DNA from: Monarcha castaneiventris obscurior
Lineage: Eukaryota > Chordata > Aves > Passeriformes > Monarchidae
Reading direction: 5' to 3'
Assembly: GCA_026261815.1 (NCBI GenBank)
Contig: JAMPIT010000417.1
Location: 6,791,501 to 6,855,500 of the forward strand
DNA: 64,000 nucleotides
Part shown: positions 12,401 through 25,523 of the stretch, one piece after another
How positions within the stretch are numbered: position 1 is the first letter of the stretch
Layout: each line of letters begins with the position of its first letter
Notes under the pieces: model-generated
Database searches by the model: none
Seen by the model: the letters and a program-made list of their open reading frames with translations, nothing else
What the model was told of the DNA's origin: nothing
Program-made: the position numbers and the translations under genes

Positions 12401-14861
12401 ATGGCAGCACTGGGAAGCCCAGAAGCCATGTAAGAGGAAGCTGAACTGCAAGTAGAGTTGGGGTCTGCGGCTGTGGTTTGCTGGAGAGGTTTAACTAGGG
12501 CGTAGCACTGTGGATAACACTCACTTCTGGGAGTTTTTGTATTTGCAAAGTGAATTTACCAGAGAAATCCTGTGCAATGACTGTTTCCATATTTATCTTG
12601 AAAATTTGACCTTTCATTGCTGCTTCTGCCCCACTGGTCCTCTTTGGTGGCACACAGAGCTCCAGGTGGTCTCGATGAACTCACTTCCCCTCCCTCAGAT
12701 TTTCCCTGAATGTTGCTGCAGCTGGTGGCTCACACAACTGCTTCTGCTTTATCACCAGAAGCTTTCAAGGAAGCCAGCTTGCTGAGACCTGGATTTCTGA
12801 CAGAGAGGAAAAAATCTGAAGGTAGGAACCATTTTTTAAAAAAATCTTTGAGTAGTGGAAAATGTAGGTCAGAAAGGCACCCACCTTATTTTTTTCCGTG
12901 TGAAGATTATCTCTGAACACAGGAGCAGACACACTTGGTGGATCCATGTGGGGCAAAACCACAGGTTTCTCCATGCTCACACATCCATGCCCAGGGAGGG
13001 CTGGTTATGCTCATGGTTGCTGTCTGAACCCAGGGGCTGCATTTTCCTGAATGGCTTTTTGTGGCAACACCCATTTAAAGAGATCTAGCTGTCTTCTCCT
13101 CCTAACACACTGGGGTTTTAGCCTGGATCAGTTCTCTGTTGGGGTTCAACACTTGGCTTTATAACCCATTGTGGTTGTGCTGAGGTGCAGCTGAAGGAAG
13201 GAATGGCTGGAGATGTAAGGGGGAAGCAATAGCTCCATGAGCACAAGCATTGCTAGTGAGGAACCTGAATCAGGAGATGGTGGCCTCAGGCTTCTGTCCA
13301 GAGTTAAATTGCACAGGCTGTAGAAATAAAGCCATGGTGCTGGGTGTTTTCCTCCTGCTGACCCCTCCGTGCCAAGCCCTTCCTCAACAGGGGGGCTCTG
13401 CTGCCAGGGACACCCCCCTGTTTGCATCACTGGGTCATGGAGCTCTGCTCACAGCAATCCAAAACACAAATAAGCAGGGACTGAGATGGTCTGACCTCAT
13501 TAAAACCTGTGTTTTCCCTCTTGATATCACTAATAAAACAGCTCTTGAGCTGGAAAATAAAAGAACACTTCCATTATTTTGGGTAGTGCAGGGTTTTCTT
13601 AGGATATGGATGTCTGAACAGCAAGACAGACAGTCACATTTGTTCCTGCTGATTCTGAACTAGGCTATGTCCATCTACTTCCATGGTCATATTTTCAGTG
13701 ACAAGCACAATTACCACCATTGATTCATTGGTGTTATCGACACATCACTGGCAGCAATGAAAGAGGTGGGTGCTCAGAGAGGATGCCAGGTGTTCTTCCT
13801 CCACACCACAAGTCATCCTGCTGGATATCCCTTGTCCTTTCACGTTGCTTCAGCTGCCATAAAACAAAAACAACAGCTAAATATTGCAGCTTTCTGAAGG
13901 GACATGGATATGGCTCCTCCAGTGCCTCACCTAGCTATAAAACTGCTGACCCAGCAAGAGGAACAAGGCCATATCTGATTATGAGAGGCACAGGGAGAAA
14001 AATGCTAATAGCTGAGTTTGCCTGACCCTTCCTGTTACCAAGTCTGATTTCAAGTTGTTGATAGCATTGACAAGTGGTGTGGGCAGAAATTATCCATGTT
14101 GGGTGTCTGTGCGTGACCTGTACTGTCTCAGGAAAACTTCAGCTAAAACAAGACAGTCATTTCCCCGTATCTAAGGGAAACAAGCTTTATTAGCATAAAA
14201 AGAAAACCACATCCTCTTTCATTAAGATTTTCTAACACAGCTATGCCTTGACTTCAGACAAAAAGTTAGTCTTTCTATTACCCTCTGCTCCATGCCTGTT
14301 GAGATTACAAGCCATTAAATAAAAACAAAGAGCTATGCTGTCTTGGTTCCTACATTTTCTTCGGCACAGGCAGGCTATGTCCCCAAAGCATGTGCCATCC
14401 TTGAATGGAATAGAGCATTCCTGGGAATTGTTCCTCCCAGCTGTAGGATACTAGTATGTAACTGGCATTATTTTACCTGTTTTAGATATTATTGTAATTA
14501 TTACATGCTGTTACATTAGTAATGATAATAATGTCAGGCAGACGTTGTCCCTGCTATGTTCAGGGGTTCCAGTATTTCTGTTCAAGTGTGGGATTTGGGT
14601 GTATGTTAGCAGAGCAGGTAAAAGGGTTAAAACAGAAATGAGGACCTATAGGGAAGAAATCAGTGACAGATATCTGGGACAAGAGGTTAATAAGCAGGAT
14701 CTGAAAAGAGAGAAGGATGCAGCTTGGGAGGGACAGCAGGGCAGGATTAGGCGGCAAAACAAGAGAGGAGATTTAACCTGGCTCTGTGTGCTTTACCATC
14801 TGAGGGGTCAGTGCAGTTCATTCCCCCACCCTACAGCAGTGAAGGAGTGCAGAGCCTGTCC
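9451..14861. other. Gene-free flank, 5.4 kb, no recognised feature
   Basis: I read both strands for motifs of the neighbours expected here from mammalian synteny and for repeat ends, and found none I can support. Several 60-100 codon open frames are present, with no conserved motif and no convincing splice pairing. Confidence 0.5.
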
Positions 14862-15017
14862 AGCATCGCTGCCGTGCCGAGCAGAGGCAGAGCCGAGCAC
14901 TGCCAGCACGTCTCTCCCTCGCCGCCCGGGGCCAGCCGGGAGCCTCTCCCGCAAACACCAGCCGGGCGCCACTGCCAGCGCTGATTCCTGCTATCTCGGG
15001 GGCAGGGCAAAAAGCCG
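14862..15017. promoter_or_regulatory. Orphan mini CpG island
   Basis: I count 15 CpG dinucleotides in about 156 bases of GC-rich sequence, in a flank where CpG is otherwise scarce. The cluster includes GCCGCCCGGGG and GCCGGGCGCC blocks. No recognised exon overlaps it. It lies about 2.1 kb beyond the 3' end of the MCHR1 relic. It may be a promoter of an unseen transcript, a CpG-rich enhancer, or the remains of a GC-rich exon; the sequence alone does not decide. Confidence 0.5.
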
Positions 15018-17149
15018 GCCCTCAGGCTTTGTCTGAAAAAAGATTGCAGACGCTTGTACGTGCTGGTAGTTCCTGGGCCTCCTATGTCCATCTCGTAAAA
15101 CACACCAAGGATTTTCCCAGATAAAAAAAGACACATCTCTTGGCAGAGAGTCGCATCTGCAAGTACACGAGAATGAAAACATCCGGAGAGCGCTGCCCTC
15201 GAAACAAAATGGCCCAAAGCTCAAAAACATGGAGGGGAATGGAGAATGCCATGATGGCAACACATTCCTGTCTCCTGCCTCCTTCCTACCAGCAATTATC
15301 AGCCATCCCGGGCCAGAAGCCAGCAGAGAGGCGAGTCCTGAGCTGGATGCCTGAGCTGGATGCCTTCATCCCAAGAACCAGAGCAGCAGGAAGGAGAAGA
15401 GTGGTGGCTCTGCACAGCCTGGCCCTGCTGGGGCCAGGCACAGTGGGGTGGTGCAGGCACTTGCTGCCCGGCACTGTGCCCATGTCCTTTTAAACTTGTC
15501 ATCCCGCTTTCCAGTAGGAACCCTCTGCCTTTTTCACCAAAGCATAAACACAGAGCAAGGGAACAACGAGTGCTCATTCACTGCACGTTTGTTTGTTTCA
15601 GGACGCAAAGTTTATATAGTTTAAAGCTTCCACATGCCTCTTTCACTGGTGCCCCTGCAGCCTGGTAACTGGGATGTGACGGAAAGAAATAAGCAGTGGA
15701 GCACTTTAGCGTGATCTAACAGCAGAGTTATTTGATCTGGGGTTTGGTATGCACTGAAAATGCCAGCGGTTAATGGACTGTGAACACGGTGCAGCAGCTC
15801 TTTGCCTCCCTGCTGGCGCAGGAGTCAGTGCTTCATAAAGCTGAAGAGGATGCTCTCCTTTGCAGCATCTGTCCCACTGATCTAGTGACCAGCCTTGCTT
15901 TACTACTCATCTATCAAAGCACAGCCAGCAATACACAGATATTTCTAGCCTTCATTTAAAAAAAACCTTCATTGAAAAACAGAAAAGTCTGTCTGGGAAG
16001 ATCAACTTTGATCTCTGGTTTTGACCAGTAGCCTGACTCTAAATTTCCACATCTTCAAGCATTTGGTTTAGCTCCTGCTACAATTTTCTAATACAGTGCC
16101 TAAATTTAAAGACTATGTCTATTTTTGTCTGAAGTTTTAACATTTCCTCCACTTAGACTGAACATGCTTTATTGCATCCTCTAAACCCCAGGGACACCCC
16201 CGTGAAGAGAGAGCACTGTCAATGTGAAAAGCAGTGATATTGTCCCAGTTTCAGACCGTTCATCTGTGCCAGACTCTTACCCAGATCAGACACCTTTTTA
16301 TTTTTCTCTGCACTTAAAGCTCACCGGGGAAAGGAGGACACAAAAAAAAAAGAAAGAAAAAAAGCATCAATTCTGTAATAAGAAGACAAATCACTCTTGT
16401 CAAATGTATTTGTCTCCATAACGGGAAGAAGTACTTTTTATAGGCTTTTTATTTTAGACACGGAAAATCATGATGTATCTGTCCTCTATGTGCAGTGCCC
16501 AACAGAAGATTGTGCCATTCACTGTATGCGTCATTTACTCTATGTGCCAGGTTTCTGCTCAGTTTTAATTTACTGCTTCTGAGGGATTTCATCCTCTCCC
16601 TTTTGGGGATTGTTCAAATCAAACAGCGATTATTGTTGGCTCTTTCCATTTTAGGCCACCACCATCACCATAACTTTTTGAGTGGCTTCTATACAAAAAC
16701 CCACAACAAGAGTGAAGCTCGAAAAGAACTCAAGGTAGTATCTGGTACTTTTCCTCTTCCAAAATAACTACTTGGAGGAAAGGGTTTGTTTGGTTTCTTA
16801 GGCTTTGTACAGTTACTTATTTTAGGTTGCTTTATTTAGTTTATATTTTTGTTCCTTGTACTGAGCCAAAATTTTCCTTTCCTCAAATTCACTTGGGTCC
16901 TCTTGGCTATCACACTAGGTACCACTGTAACCACTCCTCCTTCTTTGACATTTATATCCTCCAAAGCTTTGTGAGTTATTATCACCATTCTCTTCTATAT
17001 ATATTCTTGTCATTTGACCAAATTATACATTGGATTTGTTTAAACATTTTAAAGCATGGAATCACCAGGGAAAATCAAACATCCCTTTTGAAGGTCCTTT
17101 CTGGACTTCAGGCACCTGTTTAGGTCCCTTTTTAACCCCTTTAGATCAA
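15018..17149. other. Gene-free flank downstream of the MCHR1 relic
   Basis: This is the 3' side of the relic receptor on its own strand. An A/G-rich low-complexity tract lies at about 16341-16365. I see no polyadenylation site that can be assigned with confidence and no other gene. Confidence 0.45.
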
Positions 17150-17988
17150 CCACTTCTACTTTTTGGCTTGCTATCTGCCTCTTGGCAAATGGGAGGTCAG
17201 CCCCTGCCAGTCTTGGGCTGCTGACCTGACAGAGAGACCCAGTGATAGCTCTCACGACCCACCAAGTACAGAGAGGGATGAGCCAGCTCAGTGCACAGCC
17301 CAGAATGAAGTGCACATTTCAGGTGCAAGAGCAGATGAGGATCAGAGGGTCTGTGTACCCACAGCAGCAAGTGATTCCGTCTCCAGCAGACAGAGGAGAG
17401 CAGACTTAGAGCAGTCATGTGGCTCACTTCAGCCTCAGCTGGGCACTTTGCTGGGGCAGAAGAGATTTAATCTTTCAGAATATCTGCATGCAGGTAGCAC
17501 CATGTGAGGAGTGAAGGTCACTACAGGACACAGCCACAGTAGGGAGAGTGAATGTCACAACCTCAGGCACCATCAGGATAAACCTGCCATGGAGCCAGAC
17601 CAATGGAAGCACAAGTAATGTGCCTGTGGAAGGCAAATGATCAAGTCAGCAAGAAGGAACTTGCAACATCTTAGGGAGAAAATTGGTAAACAGTGGCTAA
17701 ACATCAGTCTATGTATACAGCAGTGAGAACAGGGGTGCTGGAGAACTGCTGACATCCATAGCAGAGGGAGCAAACAAAGGGTCCCTCAACATGCCAGACC
17801 CCACTGCCCACACATTGACAGATTTCAAAGATTAAGATGTCTGGAACATGCTGGCAGCAGAGAAGGTTGGATTTCTTTGCTACAGCAGAAACAGCAACAG
17901 AGATGCAGACAATGTCCAGGACATAGATGATGCTCAAGATATAAAGTTGGGCAATATTAACCTAGGAGATTCTCTGAAGACTAGGTTG
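17150..17988 (-). pseudogene. MCHR1: Melanin-concentrating hormone receptor 1 pseudogene, exon 2
   Basis: Intact MCHR1 is a seven-transmembrane Gi/Gq-coupled receptor for the neuropeptide MCH at the plasma membrane of neurons. Here its large second exon survives as wreckage. The splice acceptor is still visible (CTTTTTTCACAG ending at 17989). Reading down the minus strand, the end of TM1 and loop 1 give VAKKSNLLCCQHVPDILIF (17883-17827), followed by GSGVWHV at the TM2-TM3 junction (17808-17788) and the TM3 run ending AVYID. The DRY arginine is then TGA at 17706-17704. In other frames follow LPLVWLHGRF (TM4, around 17600), PVVTFT (TM5), SVCW (TM6, 17391-17383) and ILGCALSWLIP (TM7, from 17306), where the NPxxY motif is gone. 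About 15 codons of TM2 are missing. At least two frame changes are needed to follow the receptor. MCHR1 fits better than MCHR2, and the position next to MRTFA matches mammalian synteny. The first coding exon was not found. Confidence 0.87.
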
Positions 17989-18494
17989 CTGTGAAAAAAG
18001 AAGCATGGTCACAAAATACAGATTTAATACCTTTTTTCTTATGTTTAGGAGAGAATCGAGTGGTTGAAAAAATGTGTCAGTCACTTGACCTCTATCTTCA
18101 TCTGTCACATGGTGTTTTTCTGCCAAAGAAAGCGGCCTGAAAGCAGTCTTTGAAATTCCAGCTCATACCTTTACTAACACACCCCAGCAGTAAAAAACTT
18201 ACTGAAAAAATTACCCCTGCAGGCTACTATCCTATCTGTGACAGAAATGAGCAGAAGATTATTCCCAGAAAAGTTCAAGAGAAGAATAGGATAATTTGCC
18301 TACAGAAGTAATTTCTAATCGTGGGCTTTCTGAGGTTGCTCTATGGCCTGAAGCTGGTGGGACTTTATCCCTCAAACATGAAAGAGAGAATAAAAGTAAC
18401 AACCTCTCATTATCCTCTTTTTTCCCCTCTCTAATCCTACTTAAGACTTAAGCTGACTCTTGCTCTCAATGACGGTCAGCAAAAGTCTCACAAA

Positions 18495-18570
18495 CAACAT
18501 TATTCTGTAGTAAATAAATTTGCTGTACACACCCAACATTATTCTGTAATAAACACATCTCCTGTTACCC
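18495..18570. repeat. Imperfect tandem duplication, about 40-bp unit
   Basis: Two adjacent copies begin AACATTATTCTGTAGTAAA (18495) and AACATTATTCTGTAATAAA (18535) and each continues to a ...GT..ACCC end. This looks like a small local duplication that has since diverged. Confidence 0.7.
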
Positions 18571-21500
18571 ACTTCAAAATGCATCCCTTTTCGGGTTCAT
18601 TCAGTATAGAAGCAATCAGGGCACAGGAGAACACCTTGACAGACTTCAGTATTTTCTGCTTTTCCATTATGTTCCCTTTTCTGAATTTCTCCCTGTAAAC
18701 TAAATAATCACAGGGTGCTTCTGCATAGCAGTATCTCCCTCCTTTTAATCCTATTTGTCCTTCAATTCCAACCTACACCCTTTCTCCAGTACATTTTTTT
18801 TTCAAATGAGATGCCCCTGATGTTTCAGGCAAAGCTGCCTTCTGCCATTACATACTGGCATCGTGCACATTTCTGGAGAAATCCGCTCTGTGAGAATGCT
18901 TTATCACCAGCCCCTTTAACCAGACGTTTAACCCTGACAAAGGGCTCCCTGGGAGCAGAAGGAGTTGTGGAGTGTTGGTATCCAAGATGCTGAGCAGTCC
19001 CCAGTGCTAACAAACCGCCCCCGGGCACTTCCCTGATTTGCGTGGGCTCCATCAGGAGAGCCCTGGCCAGGAGCCCGTCACTCTGCTACACTGCCAGCAG
19101 CTGGAAGAGCTTTTGGTGTCTGACGGGCAGCTCTGCCACACAAGGATGTCTTTCTTTGGCAGCAAATTCATCTGCTCAGTTTCAACGTTGTGCTGCAGCA
19201 GGGGCAGGGAAAAGTGGAAAACAACTCCACTTGAATTTCATTCCTACTTCCTATGTTTGTGCCTCTTTGTTTATCTGGGATGCTCATTCCTGGATTCGTT
19301 ATTTTGTAGGAACATCAGACCTGTCTGAGAGAGGCTGCTGCTGTGTTCCCCAGGCAGCATTAAGCATTCATTCTTTTTTTTCTTCCTTCCATTTGATCCC
19401 TTTTTTCTCAAGCATAAATCAGAATACTGTAATTTCTCTCCAGAGCTTTTCCCTCCATGTTTTTAATATATATTTTAAACCACATTTTTAAATGTTTCTT
19501 ATCACAATTATAAATCTTGTTATTGGGGCTGGAAGGCTGAATGTTATGTTAACAAGCCTTACCCAGACTAGGGAGAGTTTTGGAAATACCAGGTGTGTTA
19601 GCTGGGTAGAGGTAAACAGAAAAAGGTAAACTGAGGCAGAAGAAGAAGCTGCACTCATTTTGGTGAATATCAGTGTACTCTGACATTGTGTTGCACAGTT
19701 TCCCCATGGTCCATATTTTCTGGGCACTGCCAAAATCCTGCTCCAGAGACCATTTAATGCAGCTAAGCTATGCAAACGTGATTGGTCAGATCAAAATGCC
19801 CCAGGAACTCTTTCCCAGTGGATGGTGATTATTTTCCTCTACTACTTTCTGCCTTTGCAGTCTGTTTGCTTTGAAGCCTGTGAGGTCATGGCATTGTCCA
19901 GTTTTATTGAGCCTCTTGGACAGCGCCCTCTCTGTCCAGCACCTCTTCCAGAGAGTGGGACCCCACAGGGCAACTCCCCCAAGCTCTGAAAATAGCTCTG
20001 AACTTTCCCAGCCTCTGCATGTGTTCCTTGGAACCGCAGCCCTGCTGGATGAGTCAGCTCTCGCAGGGTGACATCGCAGCTGAAATCAGACCTGGGCTTT
20101 GCACAGAGAAATCCAAAGATCCTCTTATTGCTTCATGGGAAACATCTAAATGAAGTAAAGATGAGCGTGTCACACACTTCCTCTCCCCATGCTGATTACT
20201 CACCACTCTGGGGAACCCCCAGGGTTGTGTGGGGATCAAATCTCCTCTTTCCAAATCCTCCAGCTGCACCTTCTCTGGCAATGAAAGATGGAGAACATAA
20301 CTCCTTGGAGAGCAGGCTGTGGAGTCAGAACAGCAGCTGGGAAGTAATACAGTCCTGATGAGGATGTGCCAAACCAGAGTGGGCTCCAGCATCTCTTTTT
20401 TCCAGCAAGCCACTGGAAAAGGAGGCTCCATCCAAAAGACTGGTCTGGCACCAGAAAACCTTTCCCAGCTTTCTCAACTGTTTGGTTGTCAAAACCTCTT
20501 GCTGCACTTCATATGCCTCTGTGGAAGGGACAAAATGGTTTCTGCAAATGTCATGATAGGCGTAGAACGACTGGGATATAACACCAGAAACAGATCTTTT
20601 CTCCAGTTAGTTGCACAGTTTTATCACTGGGATATTACCAATACACAGTCTCCATGTTTCAATTCATCATGATTTAGTCTGAACAGTGAATGGCAGGATA
20701 ACAAGACAGACCCTTCAAATGCTTTAAAAGAAAAGGCTAGGAAAAGGGTACTCTGTCTAAGTTGTCTCAGGCGTTTCCACAGCACTTTCGAATCCAGTAT
20801 CATGAAATCTGTTGCCAGGTAAATAAAATCAGTGTGGAAATATTTACTCTTGCCCCTTGCTGGGACATGAGTGGCTTTGCACTCTTCTAAACACAGATGT
20901 GAAGATGCCTTTCTTGGCTCTTGAATTGAGGAAAGAACTTTCAGTTGCTGTCAGGAGAGTAACTATGGTTTCTTACTCCCAAAGATTGGAAGTGCTCACT
21001 CCTTACCCTGTAATTCTCTTATCCTTGTTCGGCTGATAGCTGTCTCTGTCTTCCTTATGCAGCTTTTTGATCAAAATTGCTGTAATTTAGCAATCACTTC
21101 ACAGGTGGCAGAGACTGTAGACTCCTCTCCTCTGTTCTTTGAAGTTCCTACTTTTTATTACAAGTCATTGCATTGCAACCATATAGATCCCAAATATTTT
21201 GCAGTGGGAGGCCAGAGTCACAAGGCCTGGTAGATCAGAATTTTGCCCAAGATCACAGTGCAACATGGAAGAAGAAGCCTCCAAAAGATGCTTTCTAATG
21301 CCTTATCCACACAATGTGCAGATGAATAGATCAGTAGCACAAGCTGCGATATAATGTGTGGTTAGAAAGGTTATATTTGTAACATCTGAAAAAACATTTC
21401 CCCTCAGGCTGAAAGGGAAGGTCAGTGTCAGATTAGGGCTTTTGTGTGTCACTGTCTGTCGCTGTGGCACTGTGGGAACAGACCTGGGAAGCAATGAACC

Positions 21501-23163
21501 AGCATTAGGAAGTCAGTCTAGGGGAATGGGCAGGAAAGGGAGCTTAGGGACCCATGACAAACTCCCCTGCTGCATAGTTCTCTGATTTTGGGAAAGTTGC
21601 ATGCACTGCTGGTGAGTCACAGGCAGCCAGACGATGTGAGTTTGGCTCCATCTAAGGGAAGCAGTGAAATACTACAAAGCCCCAGAAACGAGTTGGTGTC
21701 TGTTCCAGTCCTTTTGAGCCAAAATACCATGGCCAACCTTCACCTCTTCTCATAAACCACAATGTAGCTTTATCCCTGCACTTTTGAACCGACGAGTTTG
21801 TAAATTGTGCTATTTACTACAGTAAATGCTTTTCTATCTATGTGGGTCACAACTTGGAAGTCACAGCCTCAGGTTAATGATTAATGTATTCTTTGCTAGA
21901 AGACACAAATTATTAATCCTGGACTCTGATACTCGTCCACACACTTTTTTATGAGCACTTACATTTCCCCAAACAATTTCTTTATTGGAAATTCTCATGC
22001 TTGATATTTGCCTAAAGGACATACTTTTAAAAAGGAATTCTGTTTCCTTTGCTCTGTTTTTCCTTTATGTTACTCTTTCTTTGAGCAGCTGAGCAGGCAA
22101 AATCCTCTTTTCTTGTAAAGGGCACATAGGAAGGTAAATTCCTTGCCCAGCAAAGCTTAGATTAATAGAAATACGTTGGTGTTTGCCAAACTGAAACTGC
22201 TGACCCGATTCAAAACAGAAAATCCTTAGTAAGATAGGAAAATCAGTGTCTCTAACATTTTGAACCATCAGTGAATTCTCTCTCTAAGATGTTTATGTCC
22301 TTGCCCAACTCCTTTCTCAAGAGGCTCTTATACTGTAGGGATTATAGGACAGAAACCAACCACTGATGTGCAGGTCACGGAAATGAAGAATGAAACCATG
22401 TAAAGAGCAGGATTCAGTTTAAAAAGTGAAAGCAACTGGCCTCTCTGAAGGCAAGGAGACTTGTTAGGGACTTTTTCTTTAGTTGTCTCTTGCTTGTCAG
22501 GACTTGATTAAATAAAGCTGAGAACACACCATCTTCTCCTAGTTTTACAGTGCAAGCCCGAAGTCAGCTGCTCCCTTTAAAACTCTCCCAACACAGCAGG
22601 ACTGTGGCACCACCGTTGGGAGGGTTGCAGCAGCTGCCTGCTCAGAGCTGGACCATTCATAGCCCTCTGCTATCCATTAGGGGCCCAATCTTCAGTGTCT
22701 GGAGCCTACTCCTCCTCCTGTGTACCCAAACGCGTGCCTGAACTCTGGTACTTCTGCATCCTGCTATTCCTTTCCCTGCCCAACCTGGTCTGGCACACCC
22801 TTCTCCTCAACCTCTGCCCTGCAGCCTGGGAGGGAATTGCAGGCTCTGGCTTGAAGCCAGACAGGGAAGCTGAGCTGATCAAGTGATGGACAGTGCTTGG
22901 TCTGGTGGAAGGGCTCCTCCAGCCCTGATAGGGGCAATCATGGCCCAGCAAAATCCATCTACACGCAAGTGCTCACCAGACGTGCAGAGGGAGAGGCGCT
23001 GGAGGGGTGGCTTCCCTGGAGCCCAGGGCAGTGGCTTGCAGGAGCCTGGCTGCAGGAGCTGGTGTACAGGCTCAGGGCTGGCAATCATCCCTGTTTGGCC
23101 AGCTGCCTCTGGAAGGAGCTTCCCCAGAGCCCCGGGAAGTCCCTGCACGCTCTTGCTTGTGTG

Positions 23164-23188
23164 TACACACACACACACAAACACACAC
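23164..23188. repeat. CA-repeat microsatellite
   Basis: A short, slightly interrupted (AC)n run. Confidence 0.8.
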
Positions 23189-25523
23189 GAGCACCTGCTG
23201 CTGTGGTCTGTGCAAACCATTTGAAAACCTGGAATCTTTCTGAGCTGCTAAGATGCATGTTACCAGTCAGAAGCCAAGATAGCAGAATTCATTACTCCCC
23301 CAAAAATGAAGCTGGATCAGTTATCTGTGCCAACAAGGTTCTTTCTCCATCAGGAGACGATTTGTCCATCAGCCTAAAGCCAGGGCACTGTTAGGCATGT
23401 TCTGAGTTGTTGGGTCATTAACGTTTCTGTAATAGCTTGTGGTTTTAAGCAGAGTCATCTTTAGATGGCTGAAGGCCATCCAGCCTTTAATGTTAAGCAC
23501 AACATTGAGCCATTTTAAGAACTTTATCTTTAGAAACACTCTTAGGGACACCCTTTACTTTGTTCTCTTTTGTTTTTTTCCCCTCCATTCTTACTTGCTT
23601 TTCTTTAAAGAGAAAGGAAATCCAAATGCAGAAGTGAATGTAATGCTAAGTCAATGATGACTAAGACATGAGGTCAGAAAAATCAAATATTTCTGTGCAA
23701 GATTCCAAGCTTAGTTGCTCATGGTAGGCACCCAGAAGTAACTTAATTTTGTGATTATGAAATGGAGTTCAGAACTGCACTGAGAATCAGTCTCACTGTA
23801 ATGGTATTGAATTCCGTTGTATTCTGTCATACTGCACTGGTGCCTTCTTTGTTCAGTGTAAACTTTCATCTAACATTAAATCAAATGGAAGTAATTTAAT
23901 AGACTTGACTCACTGCCTTTACGAATACTGCAGATGTTCTCATGCATTTGTTAATAAAATGTGAATTTAGTTAATTCATTATGAGTCTTAAGGAAATTGA
24001 AAGCTACTGAAAATAACGAGGCCTTCAAAACTAAACCAAAAAAATATAGCTCGCATGTAATATGTGTTCTTCAGTTGTCCCTGTTCCTGGTGAAGACAGA
24101 AATATTTTAGGGAAAAGCGGAATGATTTCTTTATTGTTTCCCCTACTGTGTATTTATCAAGGCCTGTGAACACCTTTGAGAACTTAGAAAAGCCTACTGA
24201 AAGCAATCTGTAACAGGCAGAGTTTGTAAATCAGTAGAGACCTTAGTGACCAATTGGTAGTGACCAGTGAAACCTACAGACAGAAATGAGGAGAAATGCT
24301 TCCACTTCTTAAATGTTCATCTGTTTGAAGGGAGATACAGTGAGCAGGACTCCAGCTTGTGAACTGGAAGTACGGGCAGAGCTGTGAGCTGTGCCAGTTT
24401 GTGGTATGTCCTTGGACACATCATCCGTCCTCCCCTGTTCTGTAAACAGATCTATTAACAAGTCTCCTAAGCAAATGATTTCAAGAATGAGCCACACGCC
24501 ATTGTTGCTAAAATTGGCAATGCAGAACAGGAAGAGATCCATGCTTTCTCATTCACTTGGAGCATTTGTCTCAGACCCCTTGAGAGCTGTTAGAAAACAT
24601 GGGAGAAAGGAAGGTGAATATTCGCCATTTGTCATTAAACATGAAACTCCCAGAATTACCATCATGGGAATGTTTTGTGTTTTTGACTCTATTGTTCCAC
24701 TAAACTACCTCTGGAGGGGTAACCCTGTCAAACAGCAGGGAGAAGAATTATGTTACTTCAAAGATTTATGTGCCAAAAGCTGAACTGGATCCCTGGGAAT
24801 GAAAAGCAAAAAGCTGTAAATGTCAGGATTGGGAACTAGAGCAAGATAGTGGCTGACTGGCAGTAACTGGCTAAGAATTTGCTTCTTCTTAACATACTTG
24901 CATCATCAAGCTTCTTATCATGAAGTTCACAGATTAATTGTACACAGCACAAACATTTTTTCCTAACTACTTCACATACATTGCTTTGCAGTTATATCAT
25001 GTCCTCCAGTTCTCTGACTATATGAGAGAATAAGGAAAGGCCAATGACGCCTTCTTTATATCACTTGTTATTGTATACCTTGCTCTTTTCTTTGTTTTGA
25101 AAGGTGATCCTGACTTTCTCAGCTTCACAGTGCAAGACAGTCCCTCACGGAGCATTGTTACAGTCTCTGTCATGACTCACGTCCTTTTGAGATACAGTAA
25201 GCAGGGCTGGGAGCATCACTGCAGGTAAAGTGCACTGACTATTTATAACCATACGATAACTCTCCAGCTATGGTCCTCTGCCCTGCTCTTGAGGGATGCC
25301 ATCATTCTTCTATTTTCTGCACAACCCCACCCCAGGTGAGTGAAGTTTTCACTGTGGACATTTCACCCACTTGCACCAGTTATTTTCCTGGCTTTGTACC
25401 ACATCAAGAAGCCTCGTGCTTCTCCAAGAGAAGGACCAGACCAGCCTGGTGTGCGAGGCATCCTCCAGTTCAGTCCCAGGTCAGGCAGCGACAGCAGCAC
25501 TATCTGTGTTGGTTGCTCAGAGA

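Larger units (their letters stand above)
17989..25523. other. Gene-free region between MCHR1 relic and MRTFA promoter
   Basis: In an intact locus this interval would hold MCHR1 exon 1 and its promoter on the minus strand. I could not recognise either. Contents seen: a local duplication at 18495-18570, a short CA microsatellite at 23164-23188, and ordinary AT-rich DNA. Open frames here have no familiar motif. Confidence 0.5.

Noticed and set aside
14545..15036. 163-codon open frame through the mini CpG island
   Set aside because: No similarity recognised and no flanking splice sites; openness reflects GC content in its second half.
1..17000. SLC25A17 exons expected from mammalian gene order
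   Set aside because: No mitochondrial-carrier signature was recognised on either strand; the gene, if present, lies outside the window.
22897..23394. 165-codon plus-strand open frame over the CA repeat
   Set aside because: Reads through a microsatellite as repeated Thr-His and shows no conserved motif; overlapping frames on both strands are also open.
24309..24783. Open frames on both strands near 24.3-24.8 kb, checked as MCHR1 exon 1
   Set aside because: Neither frame shows the Asn-glycosylation-rich N terminus expected of MCHR1 exon 1 nor a suitable donor.
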